Source: Actinoplanes sp. TFC3
Lineage (GTDB): Bacteria > Actinomycetota > Actinomycetes > Mycobacteriales > Micromonosporaceae
NCBI RefSeq assembly: GCF_001553785.1
Contig: NZ_LOJP01000001.1
Coordinates: 2,833,794-2,897,793, forward strand
DNA length: 64,000 nt
Reading direction: 5' to 3'
The stretch's first letter is position 1, and every line of letters starts with the position of its first letter. Shown piece after piece: positions 31,440 to 39,347 of the stretch. Under the pieces are notes generated by a model. It was not told the origin of the DNA, did not search any database, and worked only from the letters and a program-made list of their open reading frames with translations. A program made the position numbers and the translations under genes.

Positions 31440-32780
31440 ATGGGCATAACGTTACGTCACGCGACAGTCACTGCAATGCTCTTGGCGCTGGTCACGGGGT
31501 GCGGCGGGGGCGGGAGCGACAAGGACGACGACGGTGGCGCCGCCACGTTGAGCATGCAGGGCTTCGCTACCGGTGACGAGACGGCAAAGACGCGCTTCGA
31601 CCTGGCCAATGCCGCAATCGCTCCGAGCAAGGCGACGTCGTCGGAAGGCAGCTTCAACGCCCAGCAATTCCTGTCCGCGGTGGCCTCGGGGCGCCCACCC
31701 GATCTGGTGTACATGGAACGGCGGCTGCTCGGCACGTACGCGGCAAAGAAGGCGCTCATGCCGCTCACCGATTGCGTCCGGCGCGAGAACGTCGACACCG
31801 GCCAGTTCCGCGAGGCTGCGCTGGCTGAGGCAACGCTCAACGGCACGCTGTACGGCCTGCCCGACTTCTTCAACAACCGCGTTCTCATGATCAACGACGC
31901 GGTGCTGCGGGGCGCGGGCCTGGATCCAGCGGGCTTCACCACCGCCGACTGGACGACGCTGACCGGCACCGCCACCCGGCTGACCGCCCTCAAGGGCGAC
32001 AAGCTGCAGCGCATCGGCTTTGATCCGAAACTGCCGGAATTCCTGCCGATCTGGGCGCGCGCGAACGGCGCCGCAATGGTGAGCGCTGACGGCAGATCCG
32101 CCCAACTGACCAACCCCGACGTCATTGAGGCTCTGGCGTACGCGGTGAGCTTGATCAAGGCCCAGGGCGGATGGTCGGCGTTCAAGTCGTTCCGCGACTC
32201 CTTCGATTTCTTCGGCGCCAGGAATGAGTTCGCGGCAGGCCAGCTCGGCGCATTCCCGATGGAGGATTTCTATCTCAACGTACTGGCCGAGAACTCCCCC
32301 GCCGTCAAGGTCACCGTAGCGCCGTTCCGAGGTGTGGACGGTCAGCCGGTGAACTGGGTTACCGGTAACGCGTGGGCGATCCCGGCGAAAAGTCCGCACG
32401 CCGCGCTGGCCTGCAAGTGGATCAAGACGATGACCGCCAGCGACTCGTGGATCGCTGCCGCCAAGGCCCGCGCCGCCGCCCGGTCCGCCGCAGGCAAGCC
32501 CTTCGCCGGCGTGTTCACCGGCAACAAGAGAGCCGACGAGGTCATCTTCCGCGACGTGGTCAAGCCCAGCGGCAACCCGCAGTTCGACACGGCCGTGAAA
32601 ACCATTTTGCAAACCCAGGATTCGGGTACGGCGGAGCCCGCCATGGCAGCCGGTGAGGAATTCAAAGCCGCGTGGCAGAACGCGGTGAATCGGGTGCTCG
32701 ACGGCAAACAAACACCGGTTCAGGCGCTGAGTCAGGCCCAGCAGGAAGCGCAGACCGCCCTCGACAGAGCCGGCTCGTAA
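31440..32780 (+). CDS. ABC sugar transporter substrate-binding lipoprotein (family 1)
   Basis: 446 residues from ATG 31440. Lipobox at LALVTGCGGGG, then an acidic linker. The body follows the family 1 extracellular binding protein pattern: SAVASGRPPDLVYMERRLLG, LYGLPDFFNNRVLMINDAVL, GQLGAFPMEDFYLNVL, VTGNAWAIPAKSPHAALACKWIK. It would deliver an oligosaccharide or sugar derivative to the two permeases directly downstream (2-nt gaps). No ATPase gene is adjacent, so a shared MsiK-type ATPase is expected, as in streptomycetes. Confidence 0.88.
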   Translation: MGITLRHATVTAMLLALVTGCGGGGSDKDDDGGAATLSMQGFATGDETAKTRFDLANAAIAPSKATSSEGSFNAQQFLSAVASGRPPDLVYMERRLLGTYAAKKALMPLTDCVRRENVDTGQFREAALAEATLNGTLYGLPDFFNNRVLMINDAVLRGAGLDPAGFTTADWTTLTGTATRLTALKGDKLQRIGFDPKLPEFLPIWARANGAAMVSADGRSAQLTNPDVIEALAYAVSLIKAQGGWSAFKSFRDSFDFFGARNEFAAGQLGAFPMEDFYLNVLAENSPAVKVTVAPFRGVDGQPVNWVTGNAWAIPAKSPHAALACKWIKTMTASDSWIAAAKARAAARSAAGKPFAGVFTGNKRADEVIFRDVVKPSGNPQFDTAVKTILQTQDSGTAEPAMAAGEEFKAAWQNAVNRVLDGKQTPVQALSQAQQEAQTALDRAGS

Positions 32781-32782
32781 CG

Positions 32783-33682
32783 ATGCGCCTGCGGCGGCGC
32801 GAGAGCTTGGCGGCGTACGGCTTCCTCTCGCCCTGGATCGTCGGTTTTCTGGTTTTCATGGCCGGTCCGATGGCGGCAAGCTTTGTGTTGTCGCTGACCG
32901 ACTACGACGTGCTGACCAGCACCGAGTTCGTGGGTGGGAACAATTATCGCGAGCTGCTCAGCGATTCGCGGGTGCGCACGAGCATGGCCAACACGCTGAT
33001 CTATACGGTGCTGCACGTGCCGCTGACCATGGCGGTATCGCTCGCGCTGGCTCTGGTGCTGATCCGCGCCGGGCGGCGTTCGGCGGGCATCTTCCGGACC
33101 ATTTTCTACGTGCCGACCGTGACGCCCAAGGTGGCCGTGGGGGTGCTGTTCCTGCTGCTGTTCAACGGCCAGGTCGGCCTGGTCGGCAAGGTGCTCGGGT
33201 TCGCCGGCGTGAACGGCCCCGATTGGACCACCGATGGACCGTGGATCAAGCCCGGCCTCGTGCTGATGAGCCTGTGGAGCCTGGGCAGCACAGTGATCAT
33301 CTACCTGGCGGCCCTGCAGAACGTCCCCCGGGATCTGTACGAGGCGGCCGAGATGGACGGCGCTTCACCGTGGGCGCGGTTCCGGGCTGTGACCGTACCC
33401 ATGATCAGTGGTTCGTTGTTTTTCACGCTCATCATCAACACCATCAGCGGGGTGCAGACCTTCGACGAGGTCTACACGGCGTTCTACGGCAGCGCCAATC
33501 AGCAGACCTACGGCAACGACGCGGCGCTGTTCTATGTCGTCTACCTCTTCCAAGAGGCGTTCCAGTTCCTGAGGATGGGCTACGCCTCCGCCCTGGCCTG
33601 GTTGTTGTTCCTGGTCATCGTGGTGATCACGCTGGTCCAGGTGCGGCTCAGCCGGCGGTTCGTGTACTACGAAAGCGAGTGA
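32783..33682 (+). CDS. ABC sugar transporter permease (MalF-like)
   Basis: 299 residues starting at ATG 32783, 2 nt after the binding-protein stop. Six membrane segments are visible, opening AAYGFLSPWIVGFLVFMAGP. The ATPase-coupling EAA loop reads DLYEAAEMDGASPWARFRAV. It would form the channel with the next gene product. No ribosome binding site is obvious, so translation is probably coupled to the upstream gene. Confidence 0.92.
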   Translation: MRLRRRESLAAYGFLSPWIVGFLVFMAGPMAASFVLSLTDYDVLTSTEFVGGNNYRELLSDSRVRTSMANTLIYTVLHVPLTMAVSLALALVLIRAGRRSAGIFRTIFYVPTVTPKVAVGVLFLLLFNGQVGLVGKVLGFAGVNGPDWTTDGPWIKPGLVLMSLWSLGSTVIIYLAALQNVPRDLYEAAEMDGASPWARFRAVTVPMISGSLFFTLIINTISGVQTFDEVYTAFYGSANQQTYGNDAALFYVVYLFQEAFQFLRMGYASALAWLLFLVIVVITLVQVRLSRRFVYYESE

Positions 33683-33684
33683 GC

Positions 33685-34503
33685 ATGCGGCGCTGGATCT
33701 GGTGGGTCGCGCTTGCCGTGGCCTCGGTGGTGTTCCTGTACCCGTTCCTGTGGCTGGTCAGCGCCTCGCTCAAGCCGCGCCCCGAGGTGTTCGACAACGC
33801 GCTGCTCCCGCACCACTGGGCGCCGGAGAACTACGCCTCGATCTGGTCGGCCGCCCCCGTGCTGACCTGGCTGGTCAACAGCGTGGTGGTCGCCCTCGCC
33901 GCCGCGGTAACCGTGACGATCTCCAGCGCCATTGTGGCCTTCGGCTTCGCCTACTTCCGCTTCCCTGGCCGCAACACACTGTTCGCGCTGGTCGTGGGCA
34001 CCATGATGCTGCCCGGCGCGGTGACGATGATCCCGACCTACCTGATCTGGAACGAACTCGGCCTGGCCGCCACGCAGGTGCCGCTCTGGGCCACGAACCT
34101 GTTCGGCAGCGCGTTCTACATCTTCCTGATCAGGCAGTTCTTCCTGGGGCTGCCGCGCGAGCTGTTCGAGGCCGCCCGGGTCGACGGCGCCGGGTACTGG
34201 CGGCTGTTCTGGCGCCTCGCGGTGCCCCTGTGCAAACCGGCGCTGATCGTCTCGTTCGTGTTCGAGCTGCGAGCAAGCTGGTCGGACCTGCTCCGCCCGC
34301 TGATCTACCTGCGCGACCCGGCGCTGTTCACGATGCCGCGCGGCATGAAGGCCATCCTCGACCAGTTCGGCCAAGCCGGCGAGTCCCGCTGGGAAGTCGT
34401 GCTGGCCGGTGCGGTGCTGACCACCGTACCGATGATTGTCGCTTTCTTTGCGTGCCAGCGTTATTTCGTGGAAGGAGTGGCAACTCAGGGCCGCAAGGGG
34501 TGA
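33685..34503 (+). CDS. ABC sugar transporter permease (MalG-like)
   Basis: 272 residues from ATG 33685, 2 nt after the MalF-like gene. Opens WIWWVALAVASVVFLYPFLW and LVSASLKPRPEVF, usual for MalG-type subunits. The EAA loop is ELFEAARVDGAGYWRLFWRL. An in-frame GTG lies 6 nt earlier. Its stop overlaps or abuts the MFS gene, so four genes may form one transcript. Confidence 0.92.
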   Translation: MRRWIWWVALAVASVVFLYPFLWLVSASLKPRPEVFDNALLPHHWAPENYASIWSAAPVLTWLVNSVVVALAAAVTVTISSAIVAFGFAYFRFPGRNTLFALVVGTMMLPGAVTMIPTYLIWNELGLAATQVPLWATNLFGSAFYIFLIRQFFLGLPRELFEAARVDGAGYWRLFWRLAVPLCKPALIVSFVFELRASWSDLLRPLIYLRDPALFTMPRGMKAILDQFGQAGESRWEVVLAGAVLTTVPMIVAFFACQRYFVEGVATQGRKG

Positions 34504-34508
34504 TCGAC

Positions 34509-36107
34509 GTGTCAAAGACCTCGCCGGTCGCGGCGCCGTCGGCTTGGGGTCCACTGCGCATCGCCGCCTTCCGCAGCCTGTGGCTGGCCGTGCTCGCGAG
34601 CAACATCGGTACCTGGATGCAAACCGTTGGTGCGCAGTGGCTGCTGGTCGAGCAGTCCGGAACGGACACCCTCGTGGCCGTCGTGCAAACCGCCAGCACC
34701 CTGCCAATCGTGCTACTCGCGCTGCCTTCTGGCGCGCTGGCCGACACGTTCGACCGCCGCCGGCTGCTCATGGGCGTGCAGGGTTTCCTGGTGGCCGCCG
34801 GGATCGTGCTCACCGTGCTGACCCTGGCTCAGCGCATGCCACCCGCACTGCTGCTCACGCTGACGTTCGTGCTGGGCGCCGGGCAGGCACTGACCGCCCC
34901 GGCCTGGCAGGCCATCATCCCCGAGCTGGTGCCCCGCGCGCAGCTCGCGTCGGCCTCCGCGCTCGGAGCCATCAGCATGAACCTGGCCCGGGCGGTCGGT
35001 CCGGCGGTGGCCGGTGTGCTGATCGCCCGTACCGGCGTCGGGGTGGTCTTCGCCCTCAACACCGTGTCGTTCGCCGTCTTCGCGGTCGTGCTCTGGCGCT
35101 GGCGCTCCCCCACTTCGGCCGGCTCCGCGGCCCCCGAACAGTTCGCCGCCGCAGTACGCTCCGGCGGACGCTACGTGCGGCACTCCCCCGTCGTCCGGCG
35201 CATCCTGCTACGCGCCGGGCTCTTCCTGATTCCCGGCAGCGCATTGTGGGCCTTGCTGCCGCTGGTCGCCAGCCGCCGCCTCGGCTTGGGCTCCGGCGGC
35301 TACGGCGTGCTGCTCGGCGCCGTCGGCGTCGGTGCGGTCGCCGGCGCCATCCTGCTGCCCCAGCTGCGGGCACGATGGTCGCCGAACCGGCTGCTGTTGA
35401 TCGCGGGCTTCGTCTTCACGGCGGTGCTGATCGTGCTGGCCCTGGGCCGCTCCGAGATCGCCGTGGTGGCGGCCCTTGTGCCCTCCGGCGTGGCCTGGGT
35501 GATGGTGCTGTCCAACATCAACGCCTCCATGCAACTCTTCCTGCCCGGCTGGGTGCGCGCCCGCGGCCTCGGCGTGTACCAGATGGTCTTCGCCGGAGCC
35601 CAAGCCGCCGGAGCGCTCGCCTGGGGCGCGCTGTCCGACGCGGCCGGCCTGGTCACCGCCCACCTGGTGGCCGGCGCCCTGATGCTGGCCGGCGTGGTCA
35701 CTCTGCGCTGGCTGCCGCTGCGCGACGTCACCGGCATGAACCGCGACCCGGCGGTCTTCTGGCCCGAACCGCACGTCCAGGTCGACCCGGCCGACCGCCA
35801 TGGCCCGGTGCTGATCACGGCGACCTACGAGGTCAGCCCCGAACGGGAAGCGGTGTTCGTGGAGGCGATGGAAGGGGTGCGGCGCACACGGCTGCGCACC
35901 GGGGCGGTGCGGTGGGGATTGTTCCGCGACGGCGCTGATCCCGGGCGGTTCGTGGAGGCGTACGTCGTGCCCAGCTGGGATGAGCATGTGCGCCAGCACG
36001 AGGGGCGGCTGACCGGATCGGACCGGGAGGTCGAGGAGCGAGCCCTGCGCCTGGCCGAGGGCACGCCGGTGATCCGGCACCTGCTGTCGGCCCGGTCCGA
36101 GGGGTGA
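34509..36107 (+). CDS. MFS_3-family transporter (EntS-like exporter) with C-terminal soluble extension
   Basis: 532 residues. GTG 34509 is chosen because AGGGG lies 8 nt upstream; GTG 34500, overlapping the previous stop, is the alternative. The 12-helix part opens PLRIAAFRSLWLAVLASNIG and TWMQTVGAQWLLVEQ, with LADTFDRRRLLMGVQG as the TM2-3 loop, all typical of the MFS_3 group that exports siderophores and drugs. The last ~110 residues (VLITATYEVSPEREAVFVEA, FVEAYVVPSWDEHVRQHEG) form a soluble antibiotic-monooxygenase-like domain usual for this subfamily. Its tight linkage to a sugar importer is unexplained. Confidence 0.87.
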   Translation: MSKTSPVAAPSAWGPLRIAAFRSLWLAVLASNIGTWMQTVGAQWLLVEQSGTDTLVAVVQTASTLPIVLLALPSGALADTFDRRRLLMGVQGFLVAAGIVLTVLTLAQRMPPALLLTLTFVLGAGQALTAPAWQAIIPELVPRAQLASASALGAISMNLARAVGPAVAGVLIARTGVGVVFALNTVSFAVFAVVLWRWRSPTSAGSAAPEQFAAAVRSGGRYVRHSPVVRRILLRAGLFLIPGSALWALLPLVASRRLGLGSGGYGVLLGAVGVGAVAGAILLPQLRARWSPNRLLLIAGFVFTAVLIVLALGRSEIAVVAALVPSGVAWVMVLSNINASMQLFLPGWVRARGLGVYQMVFAGAQAAGALAWGALSDAAGLVTAHLVAGALMLAGVVTLRWLPLRDVTGMNRDPAVFWPEPHVQVDPADRHGPVLITATYEVSPEREAVFVEAMEGVRRTRLRTGAVRWGLFRDGADPGRFVEAYVVPSWDEHVRQHEGRLTGSDREVEERALRLAEGTPVIRHLLSARSEG

Positions 36108-36160
36108 CTCCCTGACTGCCATGCCGCCGAGATCTCGAAGGCAGGACGCCGCGGCGAGTG

Positions 36161-36454
36161 TCAGAAGCGCATCACTCCCGGCGTACCCTCTCGGGCTTGC
36201 AACTCGCGCCAGGCCTTGACAGTCCGGATCACCGCGACGACCGGCAACAGGAACGCGAGATAAAACACCCGCAGAGCGCCGCCGTCGAAGAACAGCACCA
36301 GGAACACGGCATAGCCGAAGTACAGCACGGCGAACGCAGCAATCAGGACCCGCATGGCAACCCGCAAGCCGAATCCACCTGCGGCCAGCACCACAAAGGT
36401 GGCGCCGCTGAGCAGCAGCATGGCGAGGTACCCGAGAAAAGCGCCGTCAGACAA
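36161..36454 (-). CDS. Small integral membrane protein, function unknown
   Basis: 97 residues using TTG 36454 as start, supported by GGGAG (complement of 36462-36466) seven nt upstream. Three hydrophobic segments: GYLAMLLLSGATFVVLAAGG, MRVLIAAFAVLYFGYAVFLV and FYLAFLLPVVAVIRTVKAW. The tail is short and charged. No family is recognised. It converges with the MFS_3 gene (53-bp gap). Confidence 0.6.
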   Translation of the reverse strand: MSDGAFLGYLAMLLLSGATFVVLAAGGFGLRVAMRVLIAAFAVLYFGYAVFLVLFFDGGALRVFYLAFLLPVVAVIRTVKAWRELQAREGTPGVMRF

Positions 36455-36511
36455 GTCAAGTCTCCCAGGGGGTTAGGAGCCGGACTTCGACCGTGCGCCG
36501 GATTGATTGCC

Positions 36512-36542
36512 AACCGGTAGTAACCCGGGTGCTAACCGGTAA
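36512..36542. repeat. Three phased palindromes of AACCGGT type
   Basis: AACCGGTA (36512-36519), TAACCCGGGT (36521-36530) and TAACCGGTAA (36533-36542) follow one another at roughly one helical turn. They lie between the reductase stop and the small membrane gene start, where a regulator of the latter could bind. Confidence 0.35.
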
Positions 36543-36561
36543 GAGAAAGAGTGCCGCCGTT

Positions 36562-37179
36562 TCAGGAGGCCGGGTAGGGCGTGGCGGCCAGGACGCGGGC
36601 GAGGTGGGCGGCGTTGGCGGCCAGGGTCTTCGTGGTGCTCGCGGTACTTTCCGGCTTCGGGCTGGCGTCCTTGTAGTCGACGCCGCTCATGGCTTCGCCC
36701 ACCCAGTACGTGACGCCGCCGGCCGGGATGCTGAAGCCCACATCGCTGAGCGCCTGGAACACTTCCGCGGACACGTGATGCGCGCCGTCCTCGTTACCCA
36801 CTACCGCGACGATGCCCACTTTGTCGTACATCGAAGGTCTGCCCAGATCGTCAGTCTCGGAGATCTCGGCATCGAGCCGCTCCAGCACCACCTTGGCCAC
36901 GCTCGACGGCTGACCCATCCAGATCGGGGTGGCAATCACCAGGATCTGAGCAGCGAGGATCTTCTCCCGTACGGCAGGCCAGCCGTCCCCGTCACCCTCG
37001 TCGGTGGTGACCCCGAACTTGACCCCCAGGTCGGCAATCCGCACCACCTCCCCGGCAACATCGTGATCGGCAAGGGCGGCCAGCAACTCACGCCCCAGCA
37101 ACTCACTGCTGGACTCCTGCGACGTCGACTTGAGGGAGCAGCCAAGAACGAGGGCTCGGAGCGTACCGGAATCAGCCAT
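36562..37179 (-). CDS. NADPH-dependent FMN reductase / flavodoxin-like protein
   Basis: 205 residues from ATG 37179 with AAGGG upstream. The flavodoxin-like fold is indicated by the N-terminal strand and loop (RALVLGCSLKSTSQES), then ILVIATPIWMGQPSSVAKVV, the FMN-contacting second loop, and YDKVGIVAVVGNEDGAHHVS. It would reduce flavin or quinone-like substrates in the cytoplasm. It is transcribed divergently from the amino acid permease with a 162-bp gap. Confidence 0.85.
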   Translation of the reverse strand: MADSGTLRALVLGCSLKSTSQESSSELLGRELLAALADHDVAGEVVRIADLGVKFGVTTDEGDGDGWPAVREKILAAQILVIATPIWMGQPSSVAKVVLERLDAEISETDDLGRPSMYDKVGIVAVVGNEDGAHHVSAEVFQALSDVGFSIPAGGVTYWVGEAMSGVDYKDASPKPESTASTTKTLAANAAHLARVLAATPYPAS

Positions 37180-37341
37180 AAGACCCTTCTGCCCTGATCA
37201 AGCTGCCGCAAACCGCTGACCAGGCTGGTTGGGTGCGGCGCGGGTCCGCGATGTTCTGCCGAGGCGCCCTCAGCAACCTTCCTCGTCTGCGCCCCCTTCT
37301 TGCCCGCGTTCGCCGGGAGGCGATTGGGGTATGCGCGCGGC

Positions 37342-38781
37342 ATGCGGACGAAGCCTGTTGAGGATGTGCTGGCTCAGGGTGATGACGAGGGTGGGGGCGG
37401 CCCGCGACTGCGCCGGCGGTTGGGGCCGTTGGACCTCATGGGCTTCGGCATTGGCATTGTCATCGGTACGGGGATCTTCACGTTGACCGGGGTTGAGGCG
37501 CGCGATCATGCGGGGCCGGCGGTCATTGTTTCGTTTGTGCTGGCCGGGGTGGTCAGCTTGCTGGCTGCGTTCTGTTATGCCGAACTGGCTTCCAGCGTGC
37601 CTACGGCGGGCAGCGCCTACACGTATGCCTACGCCACCATGGGTGAGGTCGTGGCCTGGATCATCGGGTGGGACCTGGTGCTGGAGTTCGCGCTGGGCGC
37701 CGCTGTGGTGGCTCGCGGGTGGTCGGGGTACCTGGCCGAGTTGTTCGGCTTGCCGGGCTCCATTTTTGGCGAGTCGAGCACGGTGAACGTGGGCGCCGTC
37801 CTGATCACGTTGGTGTTGGGGGCGGTGGCCACCATCGGCATCCGGCAGTCGTCGCGGGTGACCAATGCGCTGGTCGCGATCAAGGTTGCCATCTGCGTTT
37901 TCGTGGTGGTGGCCGGGTTGTTCTTCATCAAGGCGGCGAACTTCTCGCCGTTCGTGCCGCCGGCCCAGCCCGCAACGGATGACAATGCCGGCTTGGCCCG
38001 GCCGTTGTCGCAGCTGCTGTTCGGGATCGATCCTTCGGCGTTCGGCGTGGCCGGGGTGCTGACCGCTGCAGCCGTGGTGTTCTTCGCGTACACCGGCTTC
38101 GAGGCGGTGGCCAACCTCGTTGAGGAGACCCGGCACCCCCGCCGCGATCTGGCCCTGGGGCTGTTCGGCACGCTCGGCATCTCCACGGCGCTCTACGTGA
38201 CGGTGTCGTTCGTGGTCGTCGGCATGGTCGACTACCGCCAGATCGACCCCGGCGCCCCGATCGCTTCGGCGTTCAGCGCGGTCGGGGCCAATTGGGCCTC
38301 CCATCTGGTGTCGATCGCGGCGGTGGCCGGGCTGACCAGCGTGATCCTGGTGGACATCGTGGCGATCGGGCGCATCGGTTTCGCCATGTCCCGGGACCGT
38401 CTGCTGCCCCCTGCGGTCGGCGCGGTCCACCCGCGCTGGGGCACGCCGTACCGCCTCACCAGCGTGGTCACCATCGGCGTGGCGTTGCTGGCCGGCTTCG
38501 TACCGCTGTCCTCGCTGGCGAACCTGGTCAGCATCGGCACCCTGTTCGCGTTCCTCATCGTCTCGGTGGCCGTGCCGGTTCTGCGCCACACCCGCCCGGA
38601 ACTGTCCCGCCCGTTCAAGGTGCCGCTGTCGCCGGTGATCCCCGTCCTCTCGGCGCTGGCCTGCCTCTATCTCATGACCAACCTGTCGGTGGAGACCTGG
38701 CTGCGCTTTCTGCTGTGGATGGCGGCGGGCCTGATCGTCTATTACGCGTACGGCCGCAGCCACAGCAAGCTGACCACGTGA
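37342..38781 (+). CDS. APC-superfamily amino acid permease (cationic amino acid transporter-like)
   Basis: 479 residues from ATG 37342; an upstream ATG at 37300 is less likely because homologues start near MRTKPVEDV. About 12 helices. The first reads LMGFGIGIVIGTGIFTLTG, the conserved G-x-G-x-GTGIF segment of APC permeases; later FFAYTGFEAVANLVEETRHP and PFKVPLSPVIPVLSAL. Similar to YfnA/CAT-type carriers for cationic or small neutral amino acids. The last codons are part of a local 41-bp direct duplication that extends into the next intergenic region. Confidence 0.9.
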   Translation: MRTKPVEDVLAQGDDEGGGGPRLRRRLGPLDLMGFGIGIVIGTGIFTLTGVEARDHAGPAVIVSFVLAGVVSLLAAFCYAELASSVPTAGSAYTYAYATMGEVVAWIIGWDLVLEFALGAAVVARGWSGYLAELFGLPGSIFGESSTVNVGAVLITLVLGAVATIGIRQSSRVTNALVAIKVAICVFVVVAGLFFIKAANFSPFVPPAQPATDDNAGLARPLSQLLFGIDPSAFGVAGVLTAAAVVFFAYTGFEAVANLVEETRHPRRDLALGLFGTLGISTALYVTVSFVVVGMVDYRQIDPGAPIASAFSAVGANWASHLVSIAAVAGLTSVILVDIVAIGRIGFAMSRDRLLPPAVGAVHPRWGTPYRLTSVVTIGVALLAGFVPLSSLANLVSIGTLFAFLIVSVAVPVLRHTRPELSRPFKVPLSPVIPVLSALACLYLMTNLSVETWLRFLLWMAAGLIVYYAYGRSHSKLTT

Positions 38782-38853
38782 GCGGACACCGCGGCGGCAC
38801 TCGGCGGCCACCGCCACAGCAGGCTGATCTCTTAAGCGGGCACCGCGGCGGCA
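38759..38853. repeat. Imperfect direct duplication of 41 bp (period 54)
   Basis: 38759-38799 and 38813-38853 share 41 aligned bases with nine mismatches, mostly in one central block. The first copy contains the permease stop codon and the second contains the stop of the clpP fragment on the other strand. It marks a local rearrangement. Confidence 0.75.
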
Positions 38854-39155
38854 TCGGTGATCACGGCGTCGACCAGTCCGTAGTCGCGGGCTTGCTCGGA
38901 GGTGAACCAGCGGTCGCGGTCGGAGTCCTCGGCGATCTGCTCGACCGGGCGGCCGCTGTGCCGGGCGATGAGCTCGTGCATCTGCCGCTTGACGAAGAGC
39001 ATGTTCTCGGCCTGAATCGTGATGTCCGCAGCAGTGCCGCCGATGCCACCGGCGGCCTGGTGCATCATGATCCGGGTGTGGGGCAGGGCGTAGCGCTTGC
39101 CCGGCGTGCTCGAGGTGAGCAGGAACTGGCCCATCGAGCAGGCCAGCCCGATGCC
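38832..39155 (-). pseudogene. clpP: Truncated clpP (ATP-dependent Clp protease proteolytic subunit), 3' half only
   Basis: The frame carries GIGLACSMGQFLLTSSTPGK with the nucleophile Ser, RIMMHQAAGG with the catalytic His, and AEDSDRDRWFTSEQARDYGL with the catalytic Asp, so the C-terminal half of ClpP is intact through VDAVITDAAAVPA. The first ~90 residues are absent: homology begins near 39155, and upstream DNA reads into sequence unlike ClpP (LGGAQP then no match). No start codon or ribosome binding site fits. A fragment without the axial loop and handle start cannot be expected to form a working barrel. It is a decay product between two other loci. Confidence 0.8.
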
Positions 39156-39285
39156 GGGTTGCGCACCGCCCAGATGCGCTTGATCTGCCCGGCCACGGTC
39201 TCGAACGCTTCATCGGGTTTTGCAGTGCAGTAGTGCGAGGTCCCCCATTGATGGTGGCGCCAACTCGACCATGGGCTGACATGAC
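39156..39285. other. Unassigned DNA upstream of the clpP fragment
   Basis: With the clpP remnant this fills the 566-bp gap between the permease and the GH31 gene. Short open frames on the minus strand (for example from ATG 39282) match nothing I recognise. It may be the junction of a past deletion. Confidence 0.4.
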
Positions 39286-39322
39286 AGAACCCCGCCCGGG
39301 TGGTGCACCCGGGCGGGGTTCT
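39286..39322 (-). terminator. Strong hairpin terminator of the second GH31 gene
   Basis: A 17-bp perfect stem, AGAACCCCGCCCGGGTG (39286-39302) with its complement at 39306-39322, has a 3-nt loop and lies 25 nt after the GH31 stop codon. It should stop transcription in both directions. Confidence 0.85.
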
Positions 39323-39347
39323 CAGCGAGCAACCAGCGCTGGTTTTG

